A DNA stretch of 64,000 nucleotides from NCBI GenBank assembly GCA_014549065.1, contig JACDOX010000218.1:353536-417535 (forward strand), written 5' to 3'. Shown piece after piece: positions 1 through 12,100 of the stretch. Positions within the stretch are counted from its first letter, which is position 1, and each line of letters starts with the position of its first letter. The position numbers and the translations under genes were made by a program. The stretch is from Cardinalis cardinalis (lineage: Eukaryota > Chordata > Aves > Passeriformes > Cardinalidae). Under the pieces are notes generated by a model. The model made no database searches and was not told the origin of the DNA. It saw nothing but the letters and a program-made list of their open reading frames with translations.

Positions 1-360
1 TCGTGACACCGGCGCGAGGCGAGACACGTGAGGGGTCCCGGGCCCGCCCCGGCCCGCGGGTCTGAGGTGGGGGCAATGGGTGACCTGCCTCTTCACGCCC
101 CTCAAGGCGCCCCGGCCGTGGGGCGTCCTAATGCAAGTCTGCCCGCGCTCCCGATCGCCCGGCGGCGGCCACAGCGGCAACCCCTCGCCGTGCCCCCGAA
201 CCCCTCCACGGAACTCACTCATGCCCGGGGCTCCGGCCGCGCCGGGGGTGCGCCCGGACCGGCCCCGACCGATGTCAAATGGCGGCGCGAGGGGAGGCCG
301 GCGCGTCCCGTGCCCGCCAGGAGGCGCCGTGCGNCGGGGGCGGTACCGGCCGCGAGCCGC

Positions 361-370
361 TCTCGCGAGA
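361..370. promoter_or_regulatory. TCTCGCGAGA palindrome (BANP-type site), copy 1
   Basis: Perfect 10-bp palindrome. This element is known from vertebrate CpG-island promoters and is bound by BANP when unmethylated. Copy 2 starts 40 bp downstream. Confidence 0.8.
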
Positions 371-400
371 ACACGCTCCTCCGCGGCCACCGGCTCCAAA

Positions 401-410
401 TCTCGCGAGA
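401..410. promoter_or_regulatory. TCTCGCGAGA palindrome (BANP-type site), copy 2
   Basis: Perfect 10-bp palindrome, 40 bp start-to-start from copy 1, within the same GC-rich block. Confidence 0.8.
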
Positions 411-543
411 GAACGCCCCGCCCTCCTTCAGATGCCGGGTCCTGCAGGTGTGAGCAGGGTGCTGAGCCAAACCTCGAGATCTGTGTTCAATTGTGCATCA
501 GCAGCTCTAGCGGGACACGCAGGATTAAGCAGTTGCATTGTGA

Positions 544-790
544 ATAGGCTTAGGTTGGATATTGAGAAGAAATTCTTCCCTGTGAGGGTACTGAGGCCCT
601 GGCGCAGGGTGTCCAAAGAAGCTGTGGCTGCCCCATCCCTGACAATGTCCAAGGCCAGGCTGGATGGGGCTCTGAGTAAGCTGGGATAGTGGGAGGTGTC
701 CCTACCCATGGCAGGGGGAACGGACCCGGATGGGCTAACAGGGTCCCTCCCAGGCCAGGGCGTTGTGTGATTCTGTGATCGTATTCTTGT
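544..790 (+). mobile_element. CR1 LINE 3'-end fragment
   Basis: The sequence follows the avian CR1 3' end. It has a 'gaagaaattcttccctgtga' stretch, then 'gaggccctggc', 'aaggccaggctgga', 'ggtgtccctacccatggcag', and a terminal 'gattctgtgat' motif near 770. It is a 5'-truncated copy in plus orientation lying between the two CpG-rich blocks. The following 791-1100 has no gene or repeat that I recognise. Confidence 0.9.
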
Positions 791-1223
791 CCCATCTTTT
801 AAGAAAAAAAAGGGAGACAGTCCCCAAATGACTGGGCTGTGTGGCTGAGCGCCATCAAGAGTGAAGTCAGCATTAACTGGGGGAGAGTTAATGCCGGCGA
901 TCGCAACCACCGACCCCCTCCTAAAAACACACCCCAGACTCAAATGGGGAGAACTTCGGCCGCGCACTGATGAGCGTGAGAAGCCAGACACACCCCCAGC
1001 AAACGGGGTTGAGTACTAATTAGCAAACAAATTACGTAATTTGCTGCCCGTGATAGCTGATGCTTCTGTTTCTTAAAATCTATAGCTAGTGTGCAGTTTC
1101 GGTGATCGGGGAGCCTTTTGCTGGCACGCTCCAACTCCCGGCACGCTGGAAGACAGAATTCCCACAGAAACTGGAACAGCTCACGGACCTGCCGCCCCTC
1201 GGCGTGCGCGCTGCGCCCGGAGA

Positions 1224-1233
1224 TCTCGCGAGA
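1224..1233. promoter_or_regulatory. TCTCGCGAGA palindrome (BANP-type site), copy 3
   Basis: Perfect 10-bp palindrome in the INTS13-proximal CpG block, 54 bp start-to-start before copy 4. Confidence 0.8.
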
Positions 1234-1277
1234 ACATGGTGGCGTCGGCGGGGTCCGCCCACAGGGCGTCCTCGTGC

Positions 1278-1287
1278 TCTCGCGAGA
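1278..1287. promoter_or_regulatory. TCTCGCGAGA palindrome (BANP-type site), copy 4
   Basis: Perfect 10-bp palindrome in the INTS13-proximal CpG block. Confidence 0.8.
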
Positions 1288-1299
1288 TCACGGGCTCCT

Positions 1300-1813
1300 C
1301 CCCCGAGCCGCGGGGGCAGCGCAGGGACGGGCGGGGCGTCCGCGCCCAGGCGGATCGGGCTGGGGAAGAGGAGCGGGAACGGGGCCGGCGNCGGCCTCGG
1401 CATGTCGGGCGAGTGATCCCGGCCGGGCGCTGTGGCCCGGGGAAGTGCGGACAGGGGCCGGGCGCTCCCCCCGGGGGAGCCGCGGTGCCGGCGGCGCCCG
1501 TGGCCGCGCGGGGCCCCCGCGGGCTCAGGGGTGGGCGGAGCGGGGGGGGCTCCGGCCGCCTCTCCCACCCCCGCGGGCGCCGGGCGCGCAGGCCGGACCC
1601 GGGCCCCGCGCTCCCCGCCGAGCCGCCCGAGGAGGGGGAGCAGAGCGCCGCAGGGACATGGAGGGCGCCCGGCCGGAGGCGCCCGCGCCTGGCCCCGTCT
1701 AGGGCGCCCCGCGGGCCTCGTCCCTCCTCCTCCTCGGAGCGGGGCCGCGGCCGCGGCCGGGCGCGGCGAGGAGCGGGACCGGGGCTGCTGCACCACAGGA
1801 GGAGCCGGCCCAG
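1300..1813 (+). other. INTS13: INTS13 non-coding exon 1 (5' UTR), start approximate
   Basis: The right edge is a consensus donor, CAG|GTGAGG at 1813/1814. The next exon begins at 2900, after a 'tttctttcag' acceptor, with only seven bases before the INTS13 ATG. So the bulk of the 5' UTR must lie in an upstream exon, and this is the only good donor in the CpG block. An upstream ATG at 1658 opens a 14-codon reading frame that stops with TAG at 1700-1702. If the transcript starts before it, this uORF could dampen translation. The left boundary is a guess. Confidence 0.55.
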
Positions 1814-2164
1814 GTGAGGAACGCTCGCCGTCGCTTTAACGCTTCCAGCGGCGCTGTCCCGGCCCCTCGGGCTCCCTGCCCCGCTCAGGGCGGGCTGCGA
1901 GCGCTCGGGCCGNGCAGGCAGCGGCCGGGCTCAGGCCAAGGGGCCGCAGTGAGCCCCGGCTGCTGNGGCCGAGCGCGGGGCCCAAACCTGCCTCCCTCCC
2001 TCCCCCCGAGGAAGCCGCGGTTTCACTTCCGTGATCCTCGTTGCTTTGGGATTTTAGTTTCTTTTTAATGAGCTTATATGTATTTTTTGTTTTGCGTATT
2101 CTGTAATTCAGCAGAAATATATAGAAAAATAGATTCTTTAGCTAGAAATTGCCGGTTTCGGTGG

Positions 2165-2415
2165 TGTCCAGCGACAGGAGAGGAGCAGTGGCCATAAACG
2201 AAAACACAGGAAGTTCCACCTCAACATGAGGAAAAACTTCTGTACGTAAAAGGTGGCAGAGCCCTGGAGCAGCTGCCTGGGAATGGAGTCCCCCTCTGTA
2301 GACATTCCAAACCCACTGAAGGCATTGCCCGCTCTAGGTCACCCTGCCTTGGCAAGGGGTTGGACTCGATGATCTCTGGGGGTTCCTTCCAGCCCTACCT
2401 CCTCTGTGATTTTTA
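2165..2415 (+). mobile_element. CR1 LINE 3'-end fragment, different subfamily
   Basis: Recognisable CR1 3' region in plus orientation. It includes 'cctcaacatgaggaaaaact', 'agccctggagcagctgcctg', 'ttggactcgatgatctctgg' and 'ccttccagccctacct'. It belongs to a different CR1 lineage from the copy at 544 and lies in intron 1 of INTS13. Confidence 0.85.
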
Positions 2416-2906
2416 TAATTTCACACTTGGTATATTTGTCAGTGAGATGTGGAAGTACAGATGCAACTATTTGTTTAAAAATAAGATGTATTTAGCAAAG
2501 CCAAGGCTGAAAACCGGCTTAAAATTCTGTTACTTAAAGGTCTTTAAAGTTTAATAATAATTTTTTTCTTTTGCATGTTACTTATTCTAGGAAATAAGCT
2601 TTAAATAGGAAGCAGTTTGTGTACTTCTTTAAAGTTGGTGTTAAATACAGAAGTGGGGAGAGTAATACTGTGCATTTTTGTTGCCTTTTGAGCAATATAA
2701 TTCCACTTTTTTCTGTTTTTTCTCCTGAGAAAAAGTAGTTTCTTCTGATAAAAAAATGTAGTCTACTAAATATGGACTCTAAAACTTGTATATTTCTAGG
2801 ATGTATGTGTAATTTTCACAGTCAACTTAGGATGAGTTTTGTTTGGGTTTTTTTCACCGTGTGCAATTTCTTTCCACTTTCGATGTCTGTTTCTTTCAGG
2901 AAGAAA

Positions 2907-3131
2907 ATGAAAATATTTTCTGAGTCTCACAAAACTGTTTTCGTTGTGGATCACTGCCCCTACATGGCAGAATCATGCCGGCAGCACGTGGAATTCGATA
3001 TGTTAGTGAAGAACCGCACCCAGGGCATCATTCCTCTGGCACCCATCTCCAAGTCCCTGTGGACCTGCTCAGTGGAGTCATCCATGGAGTACTGTAGAAT
3101 AATGTATGATATTTTCCCTTTCAAGAAACTG
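2907..3131 (+). CDS. INTS13: INTS13 coding exon 1, residues 1-75
   Basis: The exon itself starts at 2900 after a 'ttctttcag' acceptor; translation starts at 2907. It encodes MKIFSESHKTVFVVDHCPYM through ...FKKL. The donor is CTG|GTAGGT and the intron phase is 0. Confidence 0.97.
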
Positions 3132-6100
3132 GTAGGTTCTGCCAGCTGTGCTGCATATCATGCTTGATACAAAAAGGGATGTTTTCATCTTTTATTTAAG
3201 TCTTTTAATATCTTTGTGTTGTTTAGAGTAAAATATCAAATTGTAATTTATCACTTAAAATTTGTTTTTGCTGTTTATATACTTTATTATCCTTTAATTG
3301 GTTTTAGTAATATATAAATCTCATTACATATTTAATTTTGGAATCCTTCATTGTCCTAATGTCTCTATACTAGCTGGTGCAAAACATGGAGAGGTGCTTT
3401 AGGGCAACCTAGAGCTTTATTATTTTGCTCTCTTGAACAATGACTATACAAAAACTTCAGTGAGGTATTGTCTTAAGTTGAATTTTCTTGCTGAACACAC
3501 ATGGTAGCTCTCTCTAAGAGTTTTGGTGTCAGCATCGAAGGAATTCTAGGCTTTGGGAAGAGGGTAGGATTGCCCTGGAGCTAACAGTTTGGAAAAGTGT
3601 GAGGAGAGCTGCCTGACACACACAGCTCCTTGTTTAGAAAATCATATTTTTTAGTGATGTTTGTTAGATCTTGGTGGTTATTAACCCTATATGATTACTG
3701 TGACAGACTTTGGAGAATGATGTGCAGTTTACAGTATTAAAATTGACTTTATTTTGTGGTTATTCTAGTGAAAATATAATCTAATTCTTAAAATACTAAT
3801 ATTTTTGAAAACTTTATTTGGTGTAGAGAATGGTTTTCTGGTGTACAAAAAGAAGTTGTTGATCATATTACTGAGGGGCAAACTGAATNTAGCAGGAGAG
3901 TGTGATTTTTGTGGGTTTGTTATTTTGAGTTTGGCTTGTCATTGCACATTATCTCCAGACAATCAGAAAAAAGGAGTGCAATTCATGTTGGTTTAAATTT
4001 GGGGAAGTAACAATATAATGGCTGTTACCTTAATGTGCTTTTTTGATCCTTGTAGGTGAATTTCATTGTGAGTGATTCTGGGGCTCATGTGTTGAATTCT
4101 TGGACTCAGGAAGATCAGAACTTGCAGGAGGTATGATTTGTAACTGTTCTTTTGCTTTGTAATTCACATTTCATTGTGAAATAAACATTGTGTTCAATAT
4201 GAAGTAACTCTGGTTAATTACCGTATTGGTGGATCTAGTCTGAAATTGTTGTATAACAGAATTTCAAATAGCTGCCTGTGAGCCTGGATTATTCTATAGA
4301 CAAAATTTTAAAAGAATCCAGTATCTTTAAGTAGTGACTTAAATATTTAAAATAAACATTATGAATAAATTAGTTATATATTTTTTCTGTAATTTAATTG
4401 TACTTCTTGAACTTAAATTCTTTTAAAAAATATTTGCATGAGAGGCGAATAACTTGTGTTAAATACATTAATTGTTAATATCTTCTTTATGGTTGTGTTT
4501 CATCCTCTGGAAAATTTACTTTAAGGAAGAAATGCGTTTCCAAATTCTCAGAAAATAAAAGCAGAATGCAACTAACAATAGTAGAATGTCTTTCGGGTGT
4601 TGGGTATAAGTTGTTATTATGGTCAGGTATTTTTCTGTAATAAATGAGAATATTTAATCACAATGAATGAATTAAATTGCAAAGGATAATTTAGGGCCAA
4701 ATGTTTTCCAGAAGGCTGCCGGTAAGGTTCGTTAGTGGTTCCATTTGCCCTTCTCCGGCAATGTCAATCTGCATGTCAGATGTGCTGGGAAAGGCGGGCG
4801 GTGCCTCTGTGGGTAACAGCTCTCTGTCCCGCCCAGCTGATGGCGGCGCTGGCGGCCGTGGGGCCGCCGAACCCGCGGGCAGACCCCGAGTGCTGCAGCA
4901 TCCTGCACGGGCTGGTGGCCGCCGTGGAGGCGCTCTGCAAGATCACCGAGTACCAGCACGAGGCCCGCACCACNCTCATGGAGAACGCCGAGCGCGTCGG
5001 CAACCGGGGCAGGATCATCTGCATCACCAACGCCAAGAGGTGGGCACCTGGGGCCTCCGCTGGTTCCTGACATTCCCGCAAGGCCTGCAGGCAACTCCTT
5101 TGCACAGATCCTTCTCAGAGCACTTCTCACCTTATCAAAGGTTTTGTTACGGGGTTCTGACAGAGGATTGATGGTGCAGCCTTAATGAAATCCACCTTTC
5201 TTTGTAGTGACAGCCATGTTCGGATGCTGGAGGATTGTGTTCAGGAGACCATTCATGAGCACAACAAGCTTGCAGCTAACTCTGACCAGTGAGTATGCTT
5301 TTTACAGTTTCTTGTATCCTCTAGGAAATATGGACGTATTTCGGTCACAAAGCTCACTATAATGAACTATTTGAATGAATGTGAGGTAGAAGGTGGTAAA
5401 TCATAATATTGTTAGCTAAGAGCTGGTGCATGATCATTTTCTTTCCAGTATCATCCTTCATAGGATGGGATTTCTTTAGCTTGTTACCTTCAACATCTGC
5501 TCCAAAATGAGATACATAACTGTGCCTTGTTACACATTGTGCTTTTCATCACTAATTTATCTGGAGCAGTTTTTCTTGATAATACTGTGTTACTTTCATG
5601 TTCATTTTCCTTTGACTAAAACAGCTAACTTCTTTGAAACTAGTTTTAGTTTCTAAATGACTGTATTGCCTGGAACTTGTCTTGATATAAAGGAATCTTG
5701 AAATGCAGAGTGCATCTCCTCTGAAAAGTCTTTCTCCACGTATGTTTTGTCTAATGAAACTCTGAAGTGTTTGTCTACAGCACTGTGTTATCTTGTAAAG
5801 TTGTTGTGGGTTGAGATCCTATTCCGGGTTACTCCTCAGGCACTTCAAGAGCAGAAGCAGCACTCTCCTGTTTTTTTACTGCTACAATTGCAGTTTCATG
5901 CATGTATAAAGGATCCTGCCCAAGGAATTAGGTGTTAAATCCATTGTAAAGGCAGGGATGTCTCATTTCTGTAGGTAGAGATGTGGTACAATGTTTGTAT
6001 CACTCCAAACTTCCAGCCACATCCNGATTAGCATATATCCCATTACATGTCCCATCTCTCTGTGTTGTTTCAGTAGTTGTTCTCATGTTCCCTGGAATCC

Positions 6101-9100
6101 CCTCATTCTTACCTACACTTGGAGACACAAATCCTCTGTAGTGACAATATTCAGCTGAATAAAGCTGAACAGATTGCACCAGTTAAGGACTTACTCCATT
6201 GATGTGTCCAAAAAAGAAGCACAGTGCTGTAGGATCTGAGGAGCAAGAAGTGTTAGGCTTTTATTTTTATTCTGATCAGAACTTATTTTGAAGTCTGTGC
6301 TTTTGAAATACTTATCTGTAACCTAGTTCCTGCAGCACGCTTTCATAAACAACATGTTACTAACATATGTTTTGATTCTGTGTTCTAGATATCAGAATTA
6401 ATTTAATTTTAGGAGATAGCCTACAGCATGGCAGACTAAGCAAAATGATTTTTTTTTAAAGTCTAATGCAGATTCAGAAATGTGAACTGGTGTTAATCCA
6501 CACGTACCCAGTTGGTGAAGAGAGCCTTGTTTCAGATCGTCCCAAGAAAGAGGTGAGGAGCTTTAAATGAGAAAGCTTATCCCAGATTGAACCACGTCAG
6601 ACTGAAAATAGTGCAAATTATTCTCAGTTGTTCAGTAGCAAAAGCACATGTGGTGGTTGTTTGAAACCAAGTATAATAAAAAATCTGTAATATTTTCTGC
6701 TATTCAACAGTCTGCTCTGCATTAATGTGCTGTCNGTAAGAAAAGACCCCAGAAAAATGACTTTAATATGAAAAGCATGTAGTACTGTGTAGTATTTAAT
6801 ATATGAAAAGGACTATCAGGGGCTACCTTCTGTGATTCATTTCTACAGAACTCTGCTGTAGTTATGCTAAAAATTATGAATAGAAGATAGCAAATTGACT
6901 ACTCCCCTCTCTAAGGCAGTCACTGGGTTTGGGTCTTGGGATTTTTTTTTTTGGTTGTTGTTGTTTGGAGTTGTTGTTTTGGGCTTTTTGGGGATTGTTG
7001 TAGTTTTTGTTGTGTGGTTTTTTAAAATATATTTTGTTTTGGTTTTGAGCTGCAACCCAGTGTTCTTTTTGGCTAAGGAAAAATCAAATACATCTTCTAG
7101 CTTGTGTATATTTGCCTTGTGTATGTATGATGCCCTTACAGGTAGACATCTAAAAATTACTTTGCTACTGTTACTCAGCAGGTAAAAGAATGTAAAACCA
7201 GGCCCNGAGCTGCTGTTAAGATTTATTCCCCATGTTGTGATGCTAATTTTTCCTATTAACAATTAGTGACTCAAAATTTTTAGCCCACTTCTAATTTTGT
7301 TTTTTTACCATTTTTAAGAACCGCATCTATAGTGGTTGGCATAAGCTCAAACTTCAGAATGAAAATAGTTTTTTGCTTCTTGCTCAGTAGTTTCCTCTGG
7401 TGCGGGTTTTTGAGTGGTAGTTTTAGCAGTATAAATGCTTGTTTGAGAGTTGAACAAATTGTACTGTTGAATGATATCACAACCTAAGCTATGAATTCCA
7501 TGTATCACTTTATTTCAGCTCTCCCCTGTTCTAACCAGTGAAGTGCACAGTGTCCGTGCAGGGAGGCACCTGGCTACAAAACTGAATCTTTTAGTACAGC
7601 AACACTTTGATCTGGCTTCAACCACAATAACTAACATCCCTATGAAGGTAATACTGTGTCTACAGCTCTATGTTAACCAGATGCATCACTTCTAAATTTG
7701 TTTGAAAACTTTTGATGTTTATTTTAATTGAATTTTTACATTGTTTTTCTCTCCATATCATATTTTGTTTTGTTTTTTTTTTCTTTTATTAGCCCACATT
7801 CAATGTCTGTGATCAGGTTAGTAAAAATGAAGTAGGGGCAAAAAAGTAAAGAAGGATCACAGAACAAAATATTGTATTGCCAAATTTCAATTTTTGATGT
7901 AGCAATACAAGTGTTATTTCAGTTCTGTTTGTATTACTTTATATAAATACAGTCTTGTTTACCTCAGATCAATTTGTCTGTGATTCTTTTGTCTTTTTCT
8001 AGTTGTGTTTAGATATTCTTGACCCTTGTGCATTATAGTGGCATAGTGAGTCTCTTTTTCCTCTGTTTCATTATCATGCCCACCCAACATAAAGGTGTTT
8101 GTAACTATAAGCTGCTTTTTTACCAAGGATTTTCCAGTGAGTTTTCTACTCTGAAAATCCATAAATATGAAATGGGGACAGGATGTACCTAGTTAAGAAG
8201 GAGATTCAATTAAGCATCTTGTGGTAGATGTTATGTCCATATTTTAAATTTTTTTGCTACTTGGAGGGAAAGTAGTCCAGTTTAGAATGTCAGGTGTTAA
8301 GTTGGCAGTAATTTTCTGATCAGGCAGCACAGACAATTGAGACAGAAGTGTCAGTATTCAAACAGGAAAAGAGCCATGGGCAGGTAACCTTCATGATTTA
8401 AAAAATTCATTAACTTGTAACACAGTCAATCATTGCATATTTAAAAACTAGCAATATTGTGTGGATTTTATAAGTTAAAACATGATATCAAAATAATTTT
8501 CAGTTTTTATGAGAGTTTGACATAGGTCATGGCATAAATGTGACTTCAGTTTGCAAATACCTTGTCTGTAACTTTCTGACCTGTGTGCTGCTGGTGTGCC
8601 TCTCCCTTCTGCCTTTGTCCTTATAGTAATAGACTATGTTGGGTTCTCTGTGGTTTTTTTCTTTTCTTTTTTTTTTAATTGTTTTTCTTTTTAAATTTGG
8701 AGTAAATTAGCAGAGTTACTGTTCTGTTTTTGCTGACCCTCTGCAGCTGTTTGAAGATGCAGTGTCCTCTTTACAAAAAGCAATTTTTTAGTTGTAAACT
8801 TGCAGCTGCAAGTGCACTTCTTCTCATTAGCTTAAGAAATAATAAGTGCAAAATGTAGATTTTGGTTTGGATTCTTTATTTTTGGTTTTGAGAAGTAATT
8901 GTCACTCTACTCTGCAGTGAGTCTTTGTTGCTGCTCAGTAAATTGTAAATGCTGGTGGTTATGTAACATTTTGTAGGTTTCCTTAACTTCACTAATTTAG
9001 TGAAGTAGTCAAGCCTAGTTTTTTTTTCCTGTGTGTGATGCTCTGCACCCTGAGGCTTGTGTAAAGAGGAATAGGGTTTCAAAAAAGTAAATAAGAGGAA

Positions 9101-12100
9101 GAGCAGTTGGCTGCATCTTTAAACTGCTCAGAGAGCAAAGTTTCCTCAGCATTGCAATCCTGTTTTTGTCTGAGGCACTTGGAGGTTTTTTGTTTTCTTT
9201 CAGATTGAAAGACAAATCTAGAATTATTCCTTTATGAAAANGGTGATCTCTAGCTAAAGTAATTCTATTTATGTCTACCTTTCTCTTTTGAAGGAGGAAC
9301 AACATGCTAACACATCAGCCAACTATGATGTGGAGCTGCTTCATCACAAAGAGGCACATGTGGATTTTTTAAAGAGTGGTAAGTAGGAATGGCCCTTTGA
9401 AGGTGGCTTTTGATCAACTCTTTGGGAGTATTTACAAAGAAAGATTGAGACCTTCAAATCCATGTAAATTGCAGGCTCAAATAGTAAATATTTCAGTTAT
9501 TCCTTGTAACCCAGGAAACTTAATTTGTAATTTTGGCATTAGTTTTACTCATTATTGGTGTATTTTAATACAGCAATGAGAAAACAGGCAAAATTCACGT
9601 ATGTTCAGGAAATTGCTGTGAGATTTGAAGGGTATGTCAGTTCCTTACTGAGATACAAAAAGTAGGTGAGAGACCAGATATGCAGGGAGATTTTACAAAA
9701 TGAAGTCCCTCTTGTGGATATTTGTGCAAAATTATGCCTTGCANAATTGAAATTTATTAAGTAATAATAATTAGCACCACTTGCATCCCACAGGCCTGGT
9801 TATGACAATAATTGCTTTGGATAAAACAAGACTTGTTTGGCTGTTGAGCTTTTTTGTTGTGTTTGAAATACCTACTATCTTTTTTTTTTGTAAATTTGGA
9901 ATTACTACCTAGTATTCCTCTCAGGTGAATTTTTAATAGCTCAACCAGAGTTAGAAAAGCACAACACTCAGCCTTTTGCAGAATCATTTTGTTGAGGAAA
10001 CTGCCTGATGTAAAACTTGGTTAAAAATCAGCTTATAACATCTGTATTAGTAGAATTAAATGTCATATGATCCATAAGTAGNCATTTTGGGGAGTTTGTG
10101 CTTTTTGTCCCATTACTTTGAGGAAGAGGAGGTAACTCCTTTGTCATCTCCAAGTGCTGTGCTCCAAATTTTAGGGGAGTAGATGACTAAAGATTGATGA
10201 AAAGCAGAGGGTGTTGCAGTAATGATCTCAGCCTCACCTGAACTGTGTTACGATGTTGAAATCTTAAAGCTTTTGTTGCCAGGGCTCAGTAGCAGTTTTG
10301 TAAAACCTGTAGGCTCAAGGAATTAGGTCTCCTAGGAAAATACAAAAGCACTCTGACTGCATTTCCTCTTCACATTTTTCCCGTCAGGACTTTGAGAGGA
10401 AAAAGTGTGTTCTTAGATCCCGTAAATTTTGGGTTCTTTCATTTCTTTCTAAATACATAATTCAGCTGTAATAGCTCTGATGCTAGGAAAGTGGGAATTT
10501 AGTTACACTGGTCTTATTTCTCTGAAATGTTGCCAAGAAATTTTCAGGTTAAATAAGTTTGGCCTTCAGATATTCTGAGAGATAATTTCTAAAATTGCTG
10601 CAGTTAATTTTAATAATAAAGGATTAATAATTTCCAGTATTTTAATAATAAAGCGTCTGTGGCCAGTAGAACACATTGAGAGAATTCAGGCTGAGTCTGA
10701 TAGCAATGAGACCAAATATATCCTTCCCCGAAAAATTAAACTTGTCAAATGTACCTTTAGATTGGTTTAATTGACTTTGGGAATACAATATGTATTGTAT
10801 TAATATATTGTATTAATACATAAATTAATACAATACATTATTACTGTATTAATACATAAATACTGTCAGCTCTAGTATTTAAGAGTTCTGATTTCTGTGT
10901 GGAAAATTTTAATAAAGATATTGTCTTAAAGTCCTGAGCATTTTAGCAGGAAAAAATTGCCTGCTGCTGACAGAACTAAACTTACATAGAACTTTCTAAT
11001 TGTCAAATCAAAAGGTTAGGTATCTAAGTTTTAAATTTAGATTGCATTGTATATATGTCCACGTTACATTTTGTACCTTAAGTTTAGAGTTGTTTTTCGG
11101 TAGTAAACTCTGTTGGTTGATCCCCCCTCTTTCTGCCTTTCTCTGCAGGTGATAACCACGTGGGTGGCAATAGCAGAGAAGGCACATTTAAAGAAACTGT
11201 GACGCTGAAATGGTGCACTCCTCGAACCAACAGTGTGGGTAGGTGCCGTGGAACCTTCCAGACCTTGTTGGTAACTTGTAAAAATCAGAGTACAGGAGAG
11301 AAAGCCAGGGCCGATCTGAGGTGGCTGTGCAGCTCATGCACCCTGTTAACTATTAGCAATTTATGTTGACTCATTGAGCCAGCAGGCCAGAAATACAGGT
11401 AAGAGAAATAAGAGCAGACTGACTGATCAGTGAAGTGATACAGGAGATAAGGAATTGGGGTTTCTGTTGGAAACAGGGCTTGGGAATGCATGAGATTCTA
11501 AGAGCTGTGGATTCTTAGGAATCCTCTCAGTGAGGACTTTCAGACTGAGAGGATCTAGACTTTTTAGTTCTGCTCATTGTGGACTAGCCTCCTCTTCCAT
11601 TCTTTTATTTTGTGGATGGTTTTTTTTCTGTCTCTGGAATTACACTCCACTTTTCTACTGTTATTTTTCAGAACTGCACTATTGCACCGGAGCATACAGA
11701 ATTTCACCAGTAGATGTAAATAGCAGACCTTCTTCATGCCTTACAAACTTTCTCCTTAATGGTAAATTTGTGCCTTGACTAATTATTCANCATTATAATT
11801 TTTAGTTCTGTAAATGGAGCATATAGCACATTTGGATTGGTATGGCAGTAATGTGTATATACTGTAAAAACACTGTGTTTATTTTAAAATGTCTTATAAA
11901 TAAGAGGAGAAAGTTGTTAACTGTCCTCAAAAGCAAATGTGTTTTGAAACTTCGAGATGGGGGGAAAGATGTAAAGAAGCAACAAGTATTGAAATGGAGG
12001 TTTGTATGTTTGTAAACAAAATGTCATTGCAAACATCCTTTTAATAGATGTTTCCTTCAGTCAAGTCATTTGATTGTCTACACATGCAGTGGTTTTATTA

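Larger units (their letters stand above)
1..450. promoter_or_regulatory. GC-rich CpG-island-like promoter segment, distal half
   Basis: The segment is rich in G, C and CpG and contains two perfect TCTCGCGAGA palindromes (361 and 401). A YY1-like ATGGCGGC lies at about 279-286. On the minus strand a GTGAGT donor reads leftwards at 218-213, which could end a non-coding first exon of a leftward gene. In the human INTS13 block the divergent neighbour is FGFR1OP2, so this is the expected place for its promoter. That assignment rests on synteny only; no FGFR1OP2 coding sequence is visible. A GTGTGA donor on the plus strand at 449 is an equally possible exon end for a rightward transcript. Confidence 0.55.
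1100..2040 (+). promoter_or_regulatory. INTS13: INTS13 CpG-island promoter
   Basis: The block is very GC- and CpG-rich, with an abrupt drop to AT-rich intron after about 2040. It contains two perfect TCTCGCGAGA elements (1224, 1278), a GGGCGGGGC Sp1-type box near 1330, and no obvious TATA box. It ends with the non-coding first exon of INTS13, whose donor CAG|GTGAGG is at 1813/1814. A dispersed-initiation housekeeping promoter is the natural reading. The exact start site cannot be fixed from sequence. Confidence 0.8.

Noticed and set aside
1..450. FGFR1OP2 coding exon
   Set aside because: None of its characteristic N-terminal sequence appears on the minus strand; only a promoter and possible non-coding exon can be argued, from synteny.
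1086..1839. Long overlapping open frames on both strands in the GC-rich promoter
   Set aside because: Low stop-codon density in GC-rich DNA; the products are Ala/Arg/Pro/Gly-rich with no known match, and the region is a CpG-island promoter.
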